This document shows positions 34,938 through 43,030 of a DNA stretch of 64,000 nt, piece by piece. The notes beneath the pieces are model-generated. The model did no database searches, was not told where the DNA came from, and saw only the letters and a list, made by a program, of their open reading frames with translations. The position numbers and the translations under genes are program-made. How positions within the stretch are numbered: the stretch's first letter is position 1; every line of letters begins with the position of its first letter. This stretch comes from Sabulicella rubraurantiaca (lineage in GTDB: Bacteria > Pseudomonadota > Alphaproteobacteria > Acetobacterales > Acetobacteraceae): the NCBI RefSeq assembly GCF_017355885.1, contig NZ_JAFEUU010000004.1, forward strand, positions 248,001-312,000, in the 5' to 3' direction.

Positions 34938-35848
34938 TAGCCCCTTCCCGGGTCCACCTGATGCAGAGGCGCCTCGCCGCGCAGGACGCGGCGGATGCTT
35001 TCGGCCACGTCCACCGCCGCCTCCTCCGGTATGGTGATGCTGGCGAGGTGCGGGGTGATGACCACGTTCTCCATCGCCCAGAAGGGATGGCCCGGAGGCA
35101 GCGGCTCCACGGCGAAGGCGTCCAGCGTCGCTTCCGCGATGTGGCCGCTACGTAGCGCCTCGATCAGCGCCGCCTCATCCACCAGCGCGCCGCGGCTGGC
35201 ATTCACGAGGCAGGCGCCCCGCGGCAGGGCAGAAAGCGCCGCCGCATCCATCATCCCCCGCGTCTGCGGCGTCAGCGGCAGAAGCAGGACACAAATATCA
35301 GTCCCGGCCAGGAACTCGTGCAGCTCACCGGACTGGCAGCGGACGCCCGGGATGTCCTTCGGCGTTCGTGACCAGCCGCGCACGTCGTAGCCCATGCTGG
35401 CCAGGAGACGCGCGGCGGGCGCGCCCAGCTCGCCCAGCCCCAGCACGCCGACTCGGAAGGAGGAGAGCGGGCGCGGATGGATGTACCGCCACTCGCCCCT
35501 TCGCTGCGCGGCAGCGAATTTCAGCGTGTCGCGTGCATGGGAGGTCACCGCCCAGGACACCCAGGAGGACATGAGCTGCACCATGCCCTGGTCGTTCAGG
35601 CGCGAGACGGGCACGGGCGGCAGGTCGTCCCGCGCCAGCAGCTTGTCCACCCCGGCGCCGAGATTCACCACCAGCCGCAGCCGCGACATGCCAGCGAACA
35701 AGCCGGGCGGCGGCTGCCACGCCAGCACCACCTCTACCTCCTCGGCCGGGCCGTCCAGCCGGAAGTCGAGCTCAGGCAGAAGCGGGCGCAAGGCACGCTC
35801 CCACGCCACTGGGTCGTCATGGGCGGAGAAGAAGCGCAGCACCGTCAT
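34934..35848 (-). CDS. D-2-hydroxyacid dehydrogenase (GhrA-like)
   Basis: 304 residues starting MTVLRFFSAHDDPVAWERALR. The NAD(P)-binding motif is VGVLGLGELGAPAA near residue 133. The catalytic residues are visible: arginine in LVNASRGALVDEAALIEAL, glutamate in FAVEPLPPGHPFW and histidine in VVITPHLASIT. It resembles glyoxylate/hydroxypyruvate reductase A. It is the last gene of the operon, coupled to the dehydroquinase homologue by ATGA (35845-35848). It could reduce or oxidise a 2-oxo acid produced upstream in the pathway. Confidence 0.92.
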   Translation of the reverse strand: MTVLRFFSAHDDPVAWERALRPLLPELDFRLDGPAEEVEVVLAWQPPPGLFAGMSRLRLVVNLGAGVDKLLARDDLPPVPVSRLNDQGMVQLMSSWVSWAVTSHARDTLKFAAAQRRGEWRYIHPRPLSSFRVGVLGLGELGAPAARLLASMGYDVRGWSRTPKDIPGVRCQSGELHEFLAGTDICVLLLPLTPQTRGMMDAAALSALPRGACLVNASRGALVDEAALIEALRSGHIAEATLDAFAVEPLPPGHPFWAMENVVITPHLASITIPEEAAVDVAESIRRVLRGEAPLHQVDPGRGY

Positions 35849-36282
35849 TCGGAAAGCAGCCGCGCCATGGCGATGACCGCAAGCTCGTAGCCCAGCGCCC
35901 CTAGTCCAAAGATGCCGCCCTTCGCGCCTTTGCTGGTGAAGGTGCGGTCACGAAAGGGCTCGCGCCGATGGATGTTGCTCATATGCACTTCCAGGACCGG
36001 CCCTTCGAAGAGCAGCAGCGCGTCCAGCACGGCGACGGACGTGTAGGACAGGCCGGCGGCGTTGATCAGCAGCCCCTGAGCCTCGCTTCGCGCCTGCTGG
36101 ATCCAGGTGACGAGCTCGCCCTCGTCATTGGTCTGCCGCATGTCGAGCTCGAGCCCGTGCGCCGCCGCCACATCCAGGCAGCGCTCGCGAAGCTGCGGCC
36201 AGGATTCGCGGCCATAGGTGCCCTTGGCGTCGAGGCCATAGAGGTTGGCGTTGGGGCCGTTGAGGAACCAAGCGGTGGGCAT
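35845..36282 (-). CDS. aroQ: Type II 3-dehydroquinate dehydratase family protein with altered active site
   Basis: 145 residues from ATG 36282 (MPTAWFLNGPNANLYG). The family fold is clear: LNGPNANLYG, RQTNDEGELVTWIQQA, LINAAGLSYTSVAVLDAL, VLEVHMSNIHRREPFR, GGIFGLGALGYELA. The tyrosine (TYG), the general-acid histidine (VHMSN) and the NAAG asparagine remain. However, the lid loop usually reads LGxREPxxYG with a catalytic arginine; here it is YGLDAKGTYG with no arginine. The THTS histidine is tyrosine (SYTS). It therefore may not be an ordinary biosynthetic AroQ. Its setting, between an M28 peptidase and a hydroxyacid dehydrogenase, is catabolic. The symbol is used by family only. Confidence 0.85.
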   Translation of the reverse strand: MPTAWFLNGPNANLYGLDAKGTYGRESWPQLRERCLDVAAAHGLELDMRQTNDEGELVTWIQQARSEAQGLLINAAGLSYTSVAVLDALLLFEGPVLEVHMSNIHRREPFRDRTFTSKGAKGGIFGLGALGYELAVIAMARLLSE

Positions 36283-36286
36283 GGAT

Positions 36287-37573
36287 TCACTCCTGCGGCG
36301 GGAGCGGAGACAGGATGCGGACTGCCTCGCGCGCATCCGCCGCGCCGTCACGCAGCGCCGCCATCGAAGCAGCGTCCCGCTCCAGCAATGCCCATAGGAT
36401 CGCGCCCGCCACCTGGGTGGCCGCTTCCAGCTGGCCCTCCGGCACGGCGTCGCGCCGGTCTCCGGCGGTCAGCAGCCGCGCGACGGGGCTTTCCGGTTCG
36501 TTGAACCCGGCAATGAGGCGTAGCGACGGGATGCCGAGCGCCGCGAAATTCGCGTGGTCGGAGTTCACCATCAGCTTCTCGTGGATGCCCACGGAGGACC
36601 CGATGGCCTGCCGCACCGCCTCCGACAGCGCGGGAAATCCCGAGGTCAGCGCGGTGAGGCGCGGGCTGCCCACCATCGTGTCGAGGTTGAGATTCGCCTT
36701 CATCGCCGCGGCCTTCTCTGCCGGCAGCGCGGCGAGCCAGGCGCGCGAACCGGAGAGCGACCACTCCTCGGCCCCGAAGACGCAGAGGGTCAGCCCATGC
36801 TCAAGCTCGGGCAGGAAGGGTTTCGCCGCACGGCCGAGCGCAAGCAGGGCGGCGACGCCCGATGCGTTGTCCATGGCGCTTTCCCCCGGCGCATGGCCGT
36901 CGAGATGCGCCGAGAGCACGACGCGCCCCGGCCCGCGCCCTGGCAGGTCCAGGATCAGGTGCCGCGCCGTCGCGACACCGTGCGTGCCGGACTGGAGGAA
37001 GCGCGCCCGCCCGGCGGCGAGCATGGCCTGCGCGCCCTCGATCCCCACGCCGAAGCCCGGCAGCGGGCAATCATTCGCGCCGCCCGTCACCGGGCCGATG
37101 CCGGGAAGCGGCTGCACCATGATGGCCGCCGCCGCCCCCGCCTCCTCGGCCGCGCGCAGCTTCACGCGGCGATGCACCGAGTCCGCGCTGAAGGGGAATT
37201 CATGCCGCAGGAGAACGGCGCGGCCGCGAGGCGCATCGCCCGCCCGGGCAAAATCCTCAGCCAGGCCGCGACCCAGATCGAGGATCTCCCATTCCCGCCA
37301 CTCGCCACCCGTCCCGGCTGCTCCGTTGAGGGGCAGGCACGGGATCGCCTTGCCATCCGCCTCGATCCGGGCCTCGCCGGGGGTCCAGCCCACGTAGCGC
37401 GTCCGCGCCACCTCGGCCGGACCAATCTGGCCGAGGCGCTCCGCCACCAGGTCGAAGCTGCGCTCGCAGGACTCGCTGCCCTGGAGCCGCCCACCTGTGC
37501 CGCAGATCACGTCCCAGTCGGCCCGCAGCTCGGGATCGGCCCCGAGCCGGGCGAGGAAGAGGTCGTGGCTCAT
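36287..37573 (-). CDS. M28-family metallopeptidase
   Basis: 428 residues from ATG 37573 (MSHDLFLARLGADPELRADWDV). All the dinuclear zinc ligands of the family are visible in order: SAHLDGHAPGE, AMDNASGVAALL, FGAEEWSLSGSRAW, NLDTMVGSP and NSDHANFAALG. A PA-like insert lies in the middle (AVLLRHEFPF to AIMVQPLPG). No signal peptide is evident, so it may be cytosolic, which is unusual for M28 peptidases and suits a role on imported peptides or amides. It overlaps the preceding Bug receptor as ATGA (37570-37573). Confidence 0.9.
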   Translation of the reverse strand: MSHDLFLARLGADPELRADWDVICGTGGRLQGSESCERSFDLVAERLGQIGPAEVARTRYVGWTPGEARIEADGKAIPCLPLNGAAGTGGEWREWEILDLGRGLAEDFARAGDAPRGRAVLLRHEFPFSADSVHRRVKLRAAEEAGAAAAIMVQPLPGIGPVTGGANDCPLPGFGVGIEGAQAMLAAGRARFLQSGTHGVATARHLILDLPGRGPGRVVLSAHLDGHAPGESAMDNASGVAALLALGRAAKPFLPELEHGLTLCVFGAEEWSLSGSRAWLAALPAEKAAAMKANLNLDTMVGSPRLTALTSGFPALSEAVRQAIGSSVGIHEKLMVNSDHANFAALGIPSLRLIAGFNEPESPVARLLTAGDRRDAVPEGQLEAATQVAGAILWALLERDAASMAALRDGAADAREAVRILSPLPPQE

Positions 37574-38547
37574 GGTGCGCGCACCCCGGCGGTACGGGCC
37601 ACTTGCACCCAGTTGCGAAACTCCGCTTCCAGCAGTGCCGCGAGCGGAGCCGGACCGGTCGGGCGCCGCTCGACGCCGAGCGCGTCCAGCCGCTCCCGCA
37701 CCGTCGCATCGGCGAGGCTCGTCTCCAGGGCGGCGGACATGCGGGCGAGGATGGGCGGTGCCATGCGCGACGGTGCGAGTACGCCCCACCAGTTGCTGCA
37801 GACCAGGTCCACTCTGTTCTCCCGGAAGCTCGGCACCTGCGGCAGGGTGGCGATGCGCTCCGGCGCCGCGACGGCGAGCGCCCGCACCGCACCGTCGCGC
37901 AACTGGCCAGAGGCGGAAAGCGTGGAGGAGAAGATCGCGTCGATCTGCCCCGCCGCGACATCCAGCAGGGCGGGGCCGGAGCCGCGATAGGGCACGACGG
38001 TGAAGCGCGCCCCTGTCAACTGCGCGAGCCATTCGGGCAGGAGGTGAGTGAGGCTGCCCACGCCCGAGGAACCGAAGGTGACGGAGTCCGGCCGTGCCAG
38101 CGCACCCGTGAGGAAGGAGGCAAAATCCGTGGCGGGATGCGCGGCGCGCACCATCAGCACCATGGTCACCGCGCCCAGCAGCCCGACCGGCACGAAATCC
38201 GCAGCCGCGTCGTAGGGAACGCGGGGCTGGACGGCCGGGATGATGGTGTGCGGGCTGTCGGCAACCAGGAAGCTGTGGCCGTCATCGGAGCGCGCGACGG
38301 ATTCCGTGCCGATCACTGCGCCGCCGCCGGGCCGGTTCTCCACCACGACGGGCTGGCCCAGCGCGGCGGAAAGCGGGTTCTGCACCGTACGCGCGACGAT
38401 GTCGGAAGGCCCGCCCGGCGCGTAGGGCACGACGAGGCGCACCGGCCGGGTCGGCCAGCTGGGCTGTGCCAGGGCGGGAGGCGACAGCGCCGCCGCGGAG
38501 GCTCCCGCCAGCAGGGCGCGGCGGGGGAAGGCGGGAACCTGTCGCAT
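37570..38547 (-). CDS. Bug/TctC-family periplasmic solute receptor
   Basis: 325 residues starting MRQVPAFPRRALLAGASAAALSPPALAQ with ALA-Q cleavage. Hallmarks are RPVRLVVPYAPGGPSDIVAR, VVVENRPGGGAVIGTESVAR and SDDGHSF; the usual PDGH is SDDGH here. It sits between the CoA-transferase and M28 peptidase genes, the typical position of a receptor feeding a catabolic operon. Confidence 0.93.
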   Translation of the reverse strand: MRQVPAFPRRALLAGASAAALSPPALAQPSWPTRPVRLVVPYAPGGPSDIVARTVQNPLSAALGQPVVVENRPGGGAVIGTESVARSDDGHSFLVADSPHTIIPAVQPRVPYDAAADFVPVGLLGAVTMVLMVRAAHPATDFASFLTGALARPDSVTFGSSGVGSLTHLLPEWLAQLTGARFTVVPYRGSGPALLDVAAGQIDAIFSSTLSASGQLRDGAVRALAVAAPERIATLPQVPSFRENRVDLVCSNWWGVLAPSRMAPPILARMSAALETSLADATVRERLDALGVERRPTGPAPLAALLEAEFRNWVQVARTAGVRAP

Positions 38548-38571
38548 CGTCTTGATCTCCTTGCTGGCGCG

Positions 38572-39708
38572 TCAGTCGCGTCCCAGCACCTCGCGATTAT
38601 GCTGGCCAAGGCGCGGAGCGGCACGGCGCGGCTTCGGGCGGCGGCGGTCGAAGGACATGGGCAGGCCAACCACCTTCGGCCCTTCCCCGGGCAGGGGCAG
38701 GATCAGGTCCATCGCCGCCATCTGCGCGGATTCCGACACCTCGCCGATATCGTTGACGGGGCTGCACGGCACGCCCTGCGCCTCCAGCGCCGCGATCCAT
38801 TCGTCGCGCGGGCGCTTCGCGAACTCGGCCGCGATGAGCGGGATGAGTTCCGCCTTGTTGCGCACGCGGTCGGCGCCACGCAGGAAGCGCGGATCCTCCG
38901 CCCATTCCGGATGGCCCAGCACTGCGGCGGCACGTGCCCAGAGGCGGTTATTGCCTGCGGCCAGCACCAGCGGATGGTCCGACGTCTGGAACACCTGATA
39001 CGGCACGATCACCGCCGCGCCCGTGCCGTGGCGCTTCTGCACCTGCCCGGTGGCGACATACTGGTTAATCTGCCCCTCGACCCAGAAGGCCGCGCTCTCG
39101 AAGAGTGAGGTGTCGAGGATGCAGCCCTGCCCCGTCACCTCGCGCTTCCGCAGCGCCGCCAGCGCGCCGATCACGGTGAAGAGGCCGGTCGCCTTGTCGT
39201 TGATCGAGGCGCCGGCGAAGTTCGGCGGGCCATCGGGCTGGCCCGTCACGCTCATCATTCCGCCGTAGGCCTGGAGCAACGGGTCGAAACCCGGGCGCAT
39301 CTTCATCGGACCGCGATCGCCGAAGGCCCAGATGGAGCAGTAGATCAGGCGCGGGTGACAGGCGCGCATCGCATCCGGGCCGATCCCCATCTCCTCCACC
39401 ACGCCGGGGCGCAGGTTCTGGATCAGGATGTCCGCCTCCTCGCAAAGCCGGTGCAGCGCCTCCAGATCCTCCGGCTTCTTCAGGTCGAGCGTGATGCCGC
39501 GCTTGGAGCGGTTCTGCCCATGGAAATACAGGCTCGTCTCGCCATCGGGGCCGAAGGGAGGCCCCCAGCTGCGCGCATCGTCGCCGCCATCGGGCCGCTC
39601 CACCTTGATTACATCAGCGCCCAGATCGGCCATGATGGCACCCGCCAGCGGCGCGGCCAAAGCCTGGCCCACCTCAATCACGCGCACGCCTTCGAGCGGC
39701 AATTCCAT
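38572..39708 (-). CDS. Family III (CaiB/BaiF-type) CoA-transferase
   Basis: 378 residues starting MELPLEGVRVIEVGQALAAPLAG. Family motifs include LADLGADVIKVE (here MADLGADVIKVERP), NRSKRGITLDLK, ADILIQNLRPG and the catalytic aspartate in GQGCILDTSLFESAAFW. FRC/CaiB-type enzymes move CoA between carboxylic acids. First gene of the operon that includes Bug receptor, peptidase, dehydroquinase homologue and hydroxyacid dehydrogenase. Divergent from a MarR gene over 127 bases. It likely activates the imported acid. Confidence 0.93.
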   Translation of the reverse strand: MELPLEGVRVIEVGQALAAPLAGAIMADLGADVIKVERPDGGDDARSWGPPFGPDGETSLYFHGQNRSKRGITLDLKKPEDLEALHRLCEEADILIQNLRPGVVEEMGIGPDAMRACHPRLIYCSIWAFGDRGPMKMRPGFDPLLQAYGGMMSVTGQPDGPPNFAGASINDKATGLFTVIGALAALRKREVTGQGCILDTSLFESAAFWVEGQINQYVATGQVQKRHGTGAAVIVPYQVFQTSDHPLVLAAGNNRLWARAAAVLGHPEWAEDPRFLRGADRVRNKAELIPLIAAEFAKRPRDEWIAALEAQGVPCSPVNDIGEVSESAQMAAMDLILPLPGEGPKVVGLPMSFDRRRPKPRRAAPRLGQHNREVLGRD

Positions 39709-39835
39709 CCGCGCATCTCCCGGTCTCTCCCGGCAGGATAGGCCCGGCGGGTGCGCATGCGAAGGCTTGCACCGGAAAGTTGGGGCTCCTACGATTTCGC
39801 GAGGGCCAAAATTGCCCCTGTGAGGAAGGCAGTCC

Positions 39836-40321
39836 GTGTCTGAGTTTCACGCGGGAGCAGGCCATGAGCCGCCGCTTGACCGGCCCGAGGGAGTCCGGCT
39901 TGGCGCACTGGATGAACAAGTCGGCTTCACCCTGCGCCTCGCGCAGGAAGCCTCCTTCGCCGCCTTCGCGCGCCGCACGGGCGAGGCGTCGTTGCGCCCG
40001 GGCCGCTTCGCCATCCTGGTGTTGATCGACGCCAATCCTGGCATCTCGCAGACAGAGCTCAGCGCGGCTGCGGGACGCGACAAATCCACCCTCACCCCTG
40101 CCCTTGCGGATCTGGAGGGGCGCGGCCTCGTCGAGAGGCGTCGCGTGCCGAAGGATCGGCGCTCCTACGCCCTCACCCTGACCGATGCGGGGCGCAAGGT
40201 GCTGCGGACCTTGTCGGAACACGCGGCGGCGCATGACCGACAGCTCGACGCGCTGGTCGGCGAGGAGAACAAGGCGGCCTTCCTCGCCACGCTGCGTCGC
40301 ATCATTGCCGGATTGTCCTGA
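39836..40321 (+). CDS. MarR-family transcriptional regulator
   Basis: 161 residues from GTG (MSEFHAGAGHEPPLDRPE). The winged helix is visible as ISQTELSAAAGRDKSTLTPAL with GRGLVERRRVPKDRRSYALTLT. It is divergent from the CoA-transferase operon and two bases upstream of the benzoylformate decarboxylase gene. It may repress both units, probably with an aromatic acid as ligand. No clear palindromic operator was found in the 127-base gap. Confidence 0.9.
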   Translation: MSEFHAGAGHEPPLDRPEGVRLGALDEQVGFTLRLAQEASFAAFARRTGEASLRPGRFAILVLIDANPGISQTELSAAAGRDKSTLTPALADLEGRGLVERRRVPKDRRSYALTLTDAGRKVLRTLSEHAAAHDRQLDALVGEENKAAFLATLRRIIAGLS

Positions 40322-40323
40322 GC

Positions 40324-41937
40324 ATGGCCAAGCCTTCTCCACAAACCCGGACCATGGTGCGCGACGCGGTGTTGGATCTGCTGCGCGATTGCGGGATGAC
40401 GACGGTGTTCGGCAATCCCGGCTCCACAGAACTCGGCTTCCTGGATCGCTGGCCATCGGATTTCCGCTACGTGCTGGGCCTACAGGAAGCTTGCGTGGTC
40501 GGGATGGCGGATGGGCATGCGCGCGCCACAGGCAATGCCGCCTTCGTGAACCTGCATTCCGCGGCGGGGGTCGGCCACGCGCTCGGCAACATCTTCACTG
40601 CTTTCCGCAACCAGGCGCCGCTCGTCATCACGGCCGGGCAGCAGGCGCGCTCGCTCCTGCCCAATTTCCCTTTCCTGGGCGCCAGCGAGGCCGCCAGCTT
40701 CCCGCGCCCCTACGTTAAGTTCAGCGTCGAGCCCGCTCGGGCGGAGGATGTGCCCGCCGCCATCGCCCAAGCCTATCACGTCGCGATGCAGAAGCCCTGG
40801 GGGCCGTGCTTCGTCTCCATCCCCGCCGATGACTGGACGGCACCGTGCCATCCGGTGCGCGCGCGCCGCGTCGCGGGCGATGTCGCGCCCGACCCTGCAT
40901 TGCTGGAGGAGGCAGCGCGCGCCATTGCGGCTGCGCGTCGTCCGGTGATCGTGGTGGGGCCCGAGGTGGATGCGGAAGGAGCGGGTGCGGCCATGGTCGC
41001 CCTGGCCGAGCGCATCGGTGCGCCGGTTCTCACCAGCCCCTTCTCCTCTCGCCTGTCCTTCCCGGAGGACCATCCACTCTTCGCCGGCTTCCTTGCCGCC
41101 GCGCCGCAGGCCGTGTCGGAAGCGCTGATGAAGCATGACCTCGTGCTGGTCATCGGCGCGCCGGTCTTCACCTTCCACGTGAAGGGCGAGGCGGAGATCT
41201 TCCGCTCGGACATCCCGATCTTCCACCTGACGACGGATGGCGCCTCCGCCGCTTCGGCACCCTGGGGCACCAGCATCCTCGGCAGCCTGCGCCTCGCCCT
41301 GCCGGAATTGGTGGCGCTGCTGCCGGAGGGACGGCGCGATCTGCCCGCGCCGAGGCCTCGCCCTGCCCTACCCTCCGCCTCGCATCCCATCCCGGCCGCC
41401 TTCTTGCTGCACCGCCTGCGCGAAGCGATGTCTGACGACGCCATCCTGGTGGAGGAAGCGCCGTCACACCGCCCGGCCATCCAGGCGCAGATGCCCATCC
41501 GGCGCTGGGGCAGCTTCTTCACCATGGCGAGCGGCGGGCTCGGCTACTCGCTGCCCGGCGCGGTGGGCGTTGCCCTGGCGCGGCCGGGGCAGCGCGTGGT
41601 CTGCCTGATCGGCGACGGCTCCATGATGTATTCGCCCCAGGCGCTCTGGACCGCCGTGCAGCACCGCCTGCCGCTGGCCGTCGTGGTCATCAACAACGAG
41701 GGCTATGGCGCCATGCGCTCCTTCGGACAGGTGCTGCAGGTGCGCGACGTGCCGGGCATCGACCTGCCGGGCCTCGACTTCGCCAGCCTGGCGCGCGCCA
41801 TGGGCTGCCCCGGCCGCCGCGTCACGCGTGCTGAGGAACTGGACGACGCGCTGGCCGAGGCGCTGGCGGCGGATGGGCCGATGCTGGTCGAGGTGGTCGT
41901 GGATGCCGCCGTGCCTACTCTCTACCACAAGGCCTAG
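40324..41937 (+). CDS. mdlC: Benzoylformate decarboxylase
   Basis: A 537-residue ThDP-dependent enzyme. It matches benzoylformate decarboxylase over its full length: GNPGSTELGFL (active-site serine), LGLQEACVVGMADGHARATG (catalytic glutamate), NLHSAAGVGHALGN (histidine 70 equivalent), FPEDHPLFAGF (histidine 281 equivalent), and IGDGSMMYSPQALW with NNEGYGAM as the ThDP/Mg motif. It decarboxylates phenylglyoxylate-type 2-oxo acids to aldehydes in the mandelate pathway. It is cotranscribed with MarR, and a Bug receptor follows. No mandelate dehydrogenase is visible here, although the xanthine-oxidase-type operon could oxidise an aldehyde product. Confidence 0.9.
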   Translation: MAKPSPQTRTMVRDAVLDLLRDCGMTTVFGNPGSTELGFLDRWPSDFRYVLGLQEACVVGMADGHARATGNAAFVNLHSAAGVGHALGNIFTAFRNQAPLVITAGQQARSLLPNFPFLGASEAASFPRPYVKFSVEPARAEDVPAAIAQAYHVAMQKPWGPCFVSIPADDWTAPCHPVRARRVAGDVAPDPALLEEAARAIAAARRPVIVVGPEVDAEGAGAAMVALAERIGAPVLTSPFSSRLSFPEDHPLFAGFLAAAPQAVSEALMKHDLVLVIGAPVFTFHVKGEAEIFRSDIPIFHLTTDGASAASAPWGTSILGSLRLALPELVALLPEGRRDLPAPRPRPALPSASHPIPAAFLLHRLREAMSDDAILVEEAPSHRPAIQAQMPIRRWGSFFTMASGGLGYSLPGAVGVALARPGQRVVCLIGDGSMMYSPQALWTAVQHRLPLAVVVINNEGYGAMRSFGQVLQVRDVPGIDLPGLDFASLARAMGCPGRRVTRAEELDDALAEALAADGPMLVEVVVDAAVPTLYHKA

Positions 41938-42007
41938 CGCCGACCCCGCGGCGCAGCGCGCCTATCGGGGCGCGGCGACAGGGTGAGAAGGGACAGGAGG
42001 AACGACC

Positions 42008-42991
42008 ATGACGAAGCAGCACAGGGTTTCCCGCCGCCGCCTCATGGGCGCCGTGCCTTGTGTGGCGCTGGCCGCGCCCGCTCTCGCGCAGCAGGCCTGG
42101 CCCGCGCGCCCGGTGCGCGTCGTCGTCCCCTTCCCGCCTGGCGGGCTGGTGGATGTGCTGGCGCGCTCGGTTTCCCAGCGGCTTTCGGCCCAGCTGGGGC
42201 AGCCCGTGGTGGTGGAGAACCGCGCCGGGGCGGGCGGCAATGTCGGGGCCGACGCCGTGGCCAAGGCGGAGCCCGATGGGCACACGCTGCTGGCCAGCTC
42301 ACTTGGGCCGTTGGCGGTGAACCAGTTCATCTACCGCACCATGCCCTTCGACGCGCAGGCCGCCTTCATGCCCATCACCCTGTTGGCCACGACGCCCAAG
42401 GTGATGTGTGTCGCCAATGCAAGGCCATGGCGGAGCGTGGGCGAGGTGGTGGCAGCGGCGAGGGCCGCGCCGGGGCGGCTGACGGGCGGCTCCGCCGGGC
42501 CGGGCACCAGCCTCCATCTTGCGCTCGAATTGTTCAACCAGCGCGCGGGCACCAACATCAGCCATGTGCCCTATCGCGGCGCCGCGCCCGCGGTGACGGA
42601 TCTCGTGGCCGGGCAGATCGACCTTGTCATCGACAACGTGCCCAACATCCTGGGGCAGATCCGCGGCAACGGGGTGCGCGCCTTGGCGGTGGCGACGGAG
42701 CAGCGCCTTCCGCAGCTTCCAGACGTGCCCACCATGAAGGAGGCCGGACTGAATTTCGTCTTCGGCACCTCCTTCGGCATGGTGGCCCCGGCCGGCACGC
42801 CGCCCGCTATCGTCAACCGCCTGGCCGAATTGATCGGCGCGGCGCTGCGCGACCCGGAGATCGGCGGGCGCCTAGCCGAGCAGGGCTCGATCCTCGGCGG
42901 GAGCGGTCCGGCCGAGTTCGCCGCGCTGATCGAGCGCGAGCGCCGGACGCTGGAGCCGGTGATCCGCGCAGCGGGCATCCGCGCCGAGTAG
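42008..42991 (+). CDS. Bug/TctC-family periplasmic solute receptor
   Basis: 327 residues behind AGGAGG, starting MTKQHRVSRRRLMGAVPCVALAAPALAQ with a twin-arginine-like RRR-L motif and ALA-Q cleavage. Hallmarks are RPVRVVVPFPPGGLVDVLAR, VVVENRAGAGGNVGADAVAK and EPDGHTLL. It lies 70 bases after benzoylformate decarboxylase in the same direction, so the ligand is probably an aromatic 2-oxo or 2-hydroxy acid. Confidence 0.93.
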   Translation: MTKQHRVSRRRLMGAVPCVALAAPALAQQAWPARPVRVVVPFPPGGLVDVLARSVSQRLSAQLGQPVVVENRAGAGGNVGADAVAKAEPDGHTLLASSLGPLAVNQFIYRTMPFDAQAAFMPITLLATTPKVMCVANARPWRSVGEVVAAARAAPGRLTGGSAGPGTSLHLALELFNQRAGTNISHVPYRGAAPAVTDLVAGQIDLVIDNVPNILGQIRGNGVRALAVATEQRLPQLPDVPTMKEAGLNFVFGTSFGMVAPAGTPPAIVNRLAELIGAALRDPEIGGRLAEQGSILGGSGPAEFAALIERERRTLEPVIRAAGIRAE

Positions 42992-43030
42992 CCTTTCCCT
43001 CCCCCTTGTGTCAGGACCGCGCTGCGGGTG

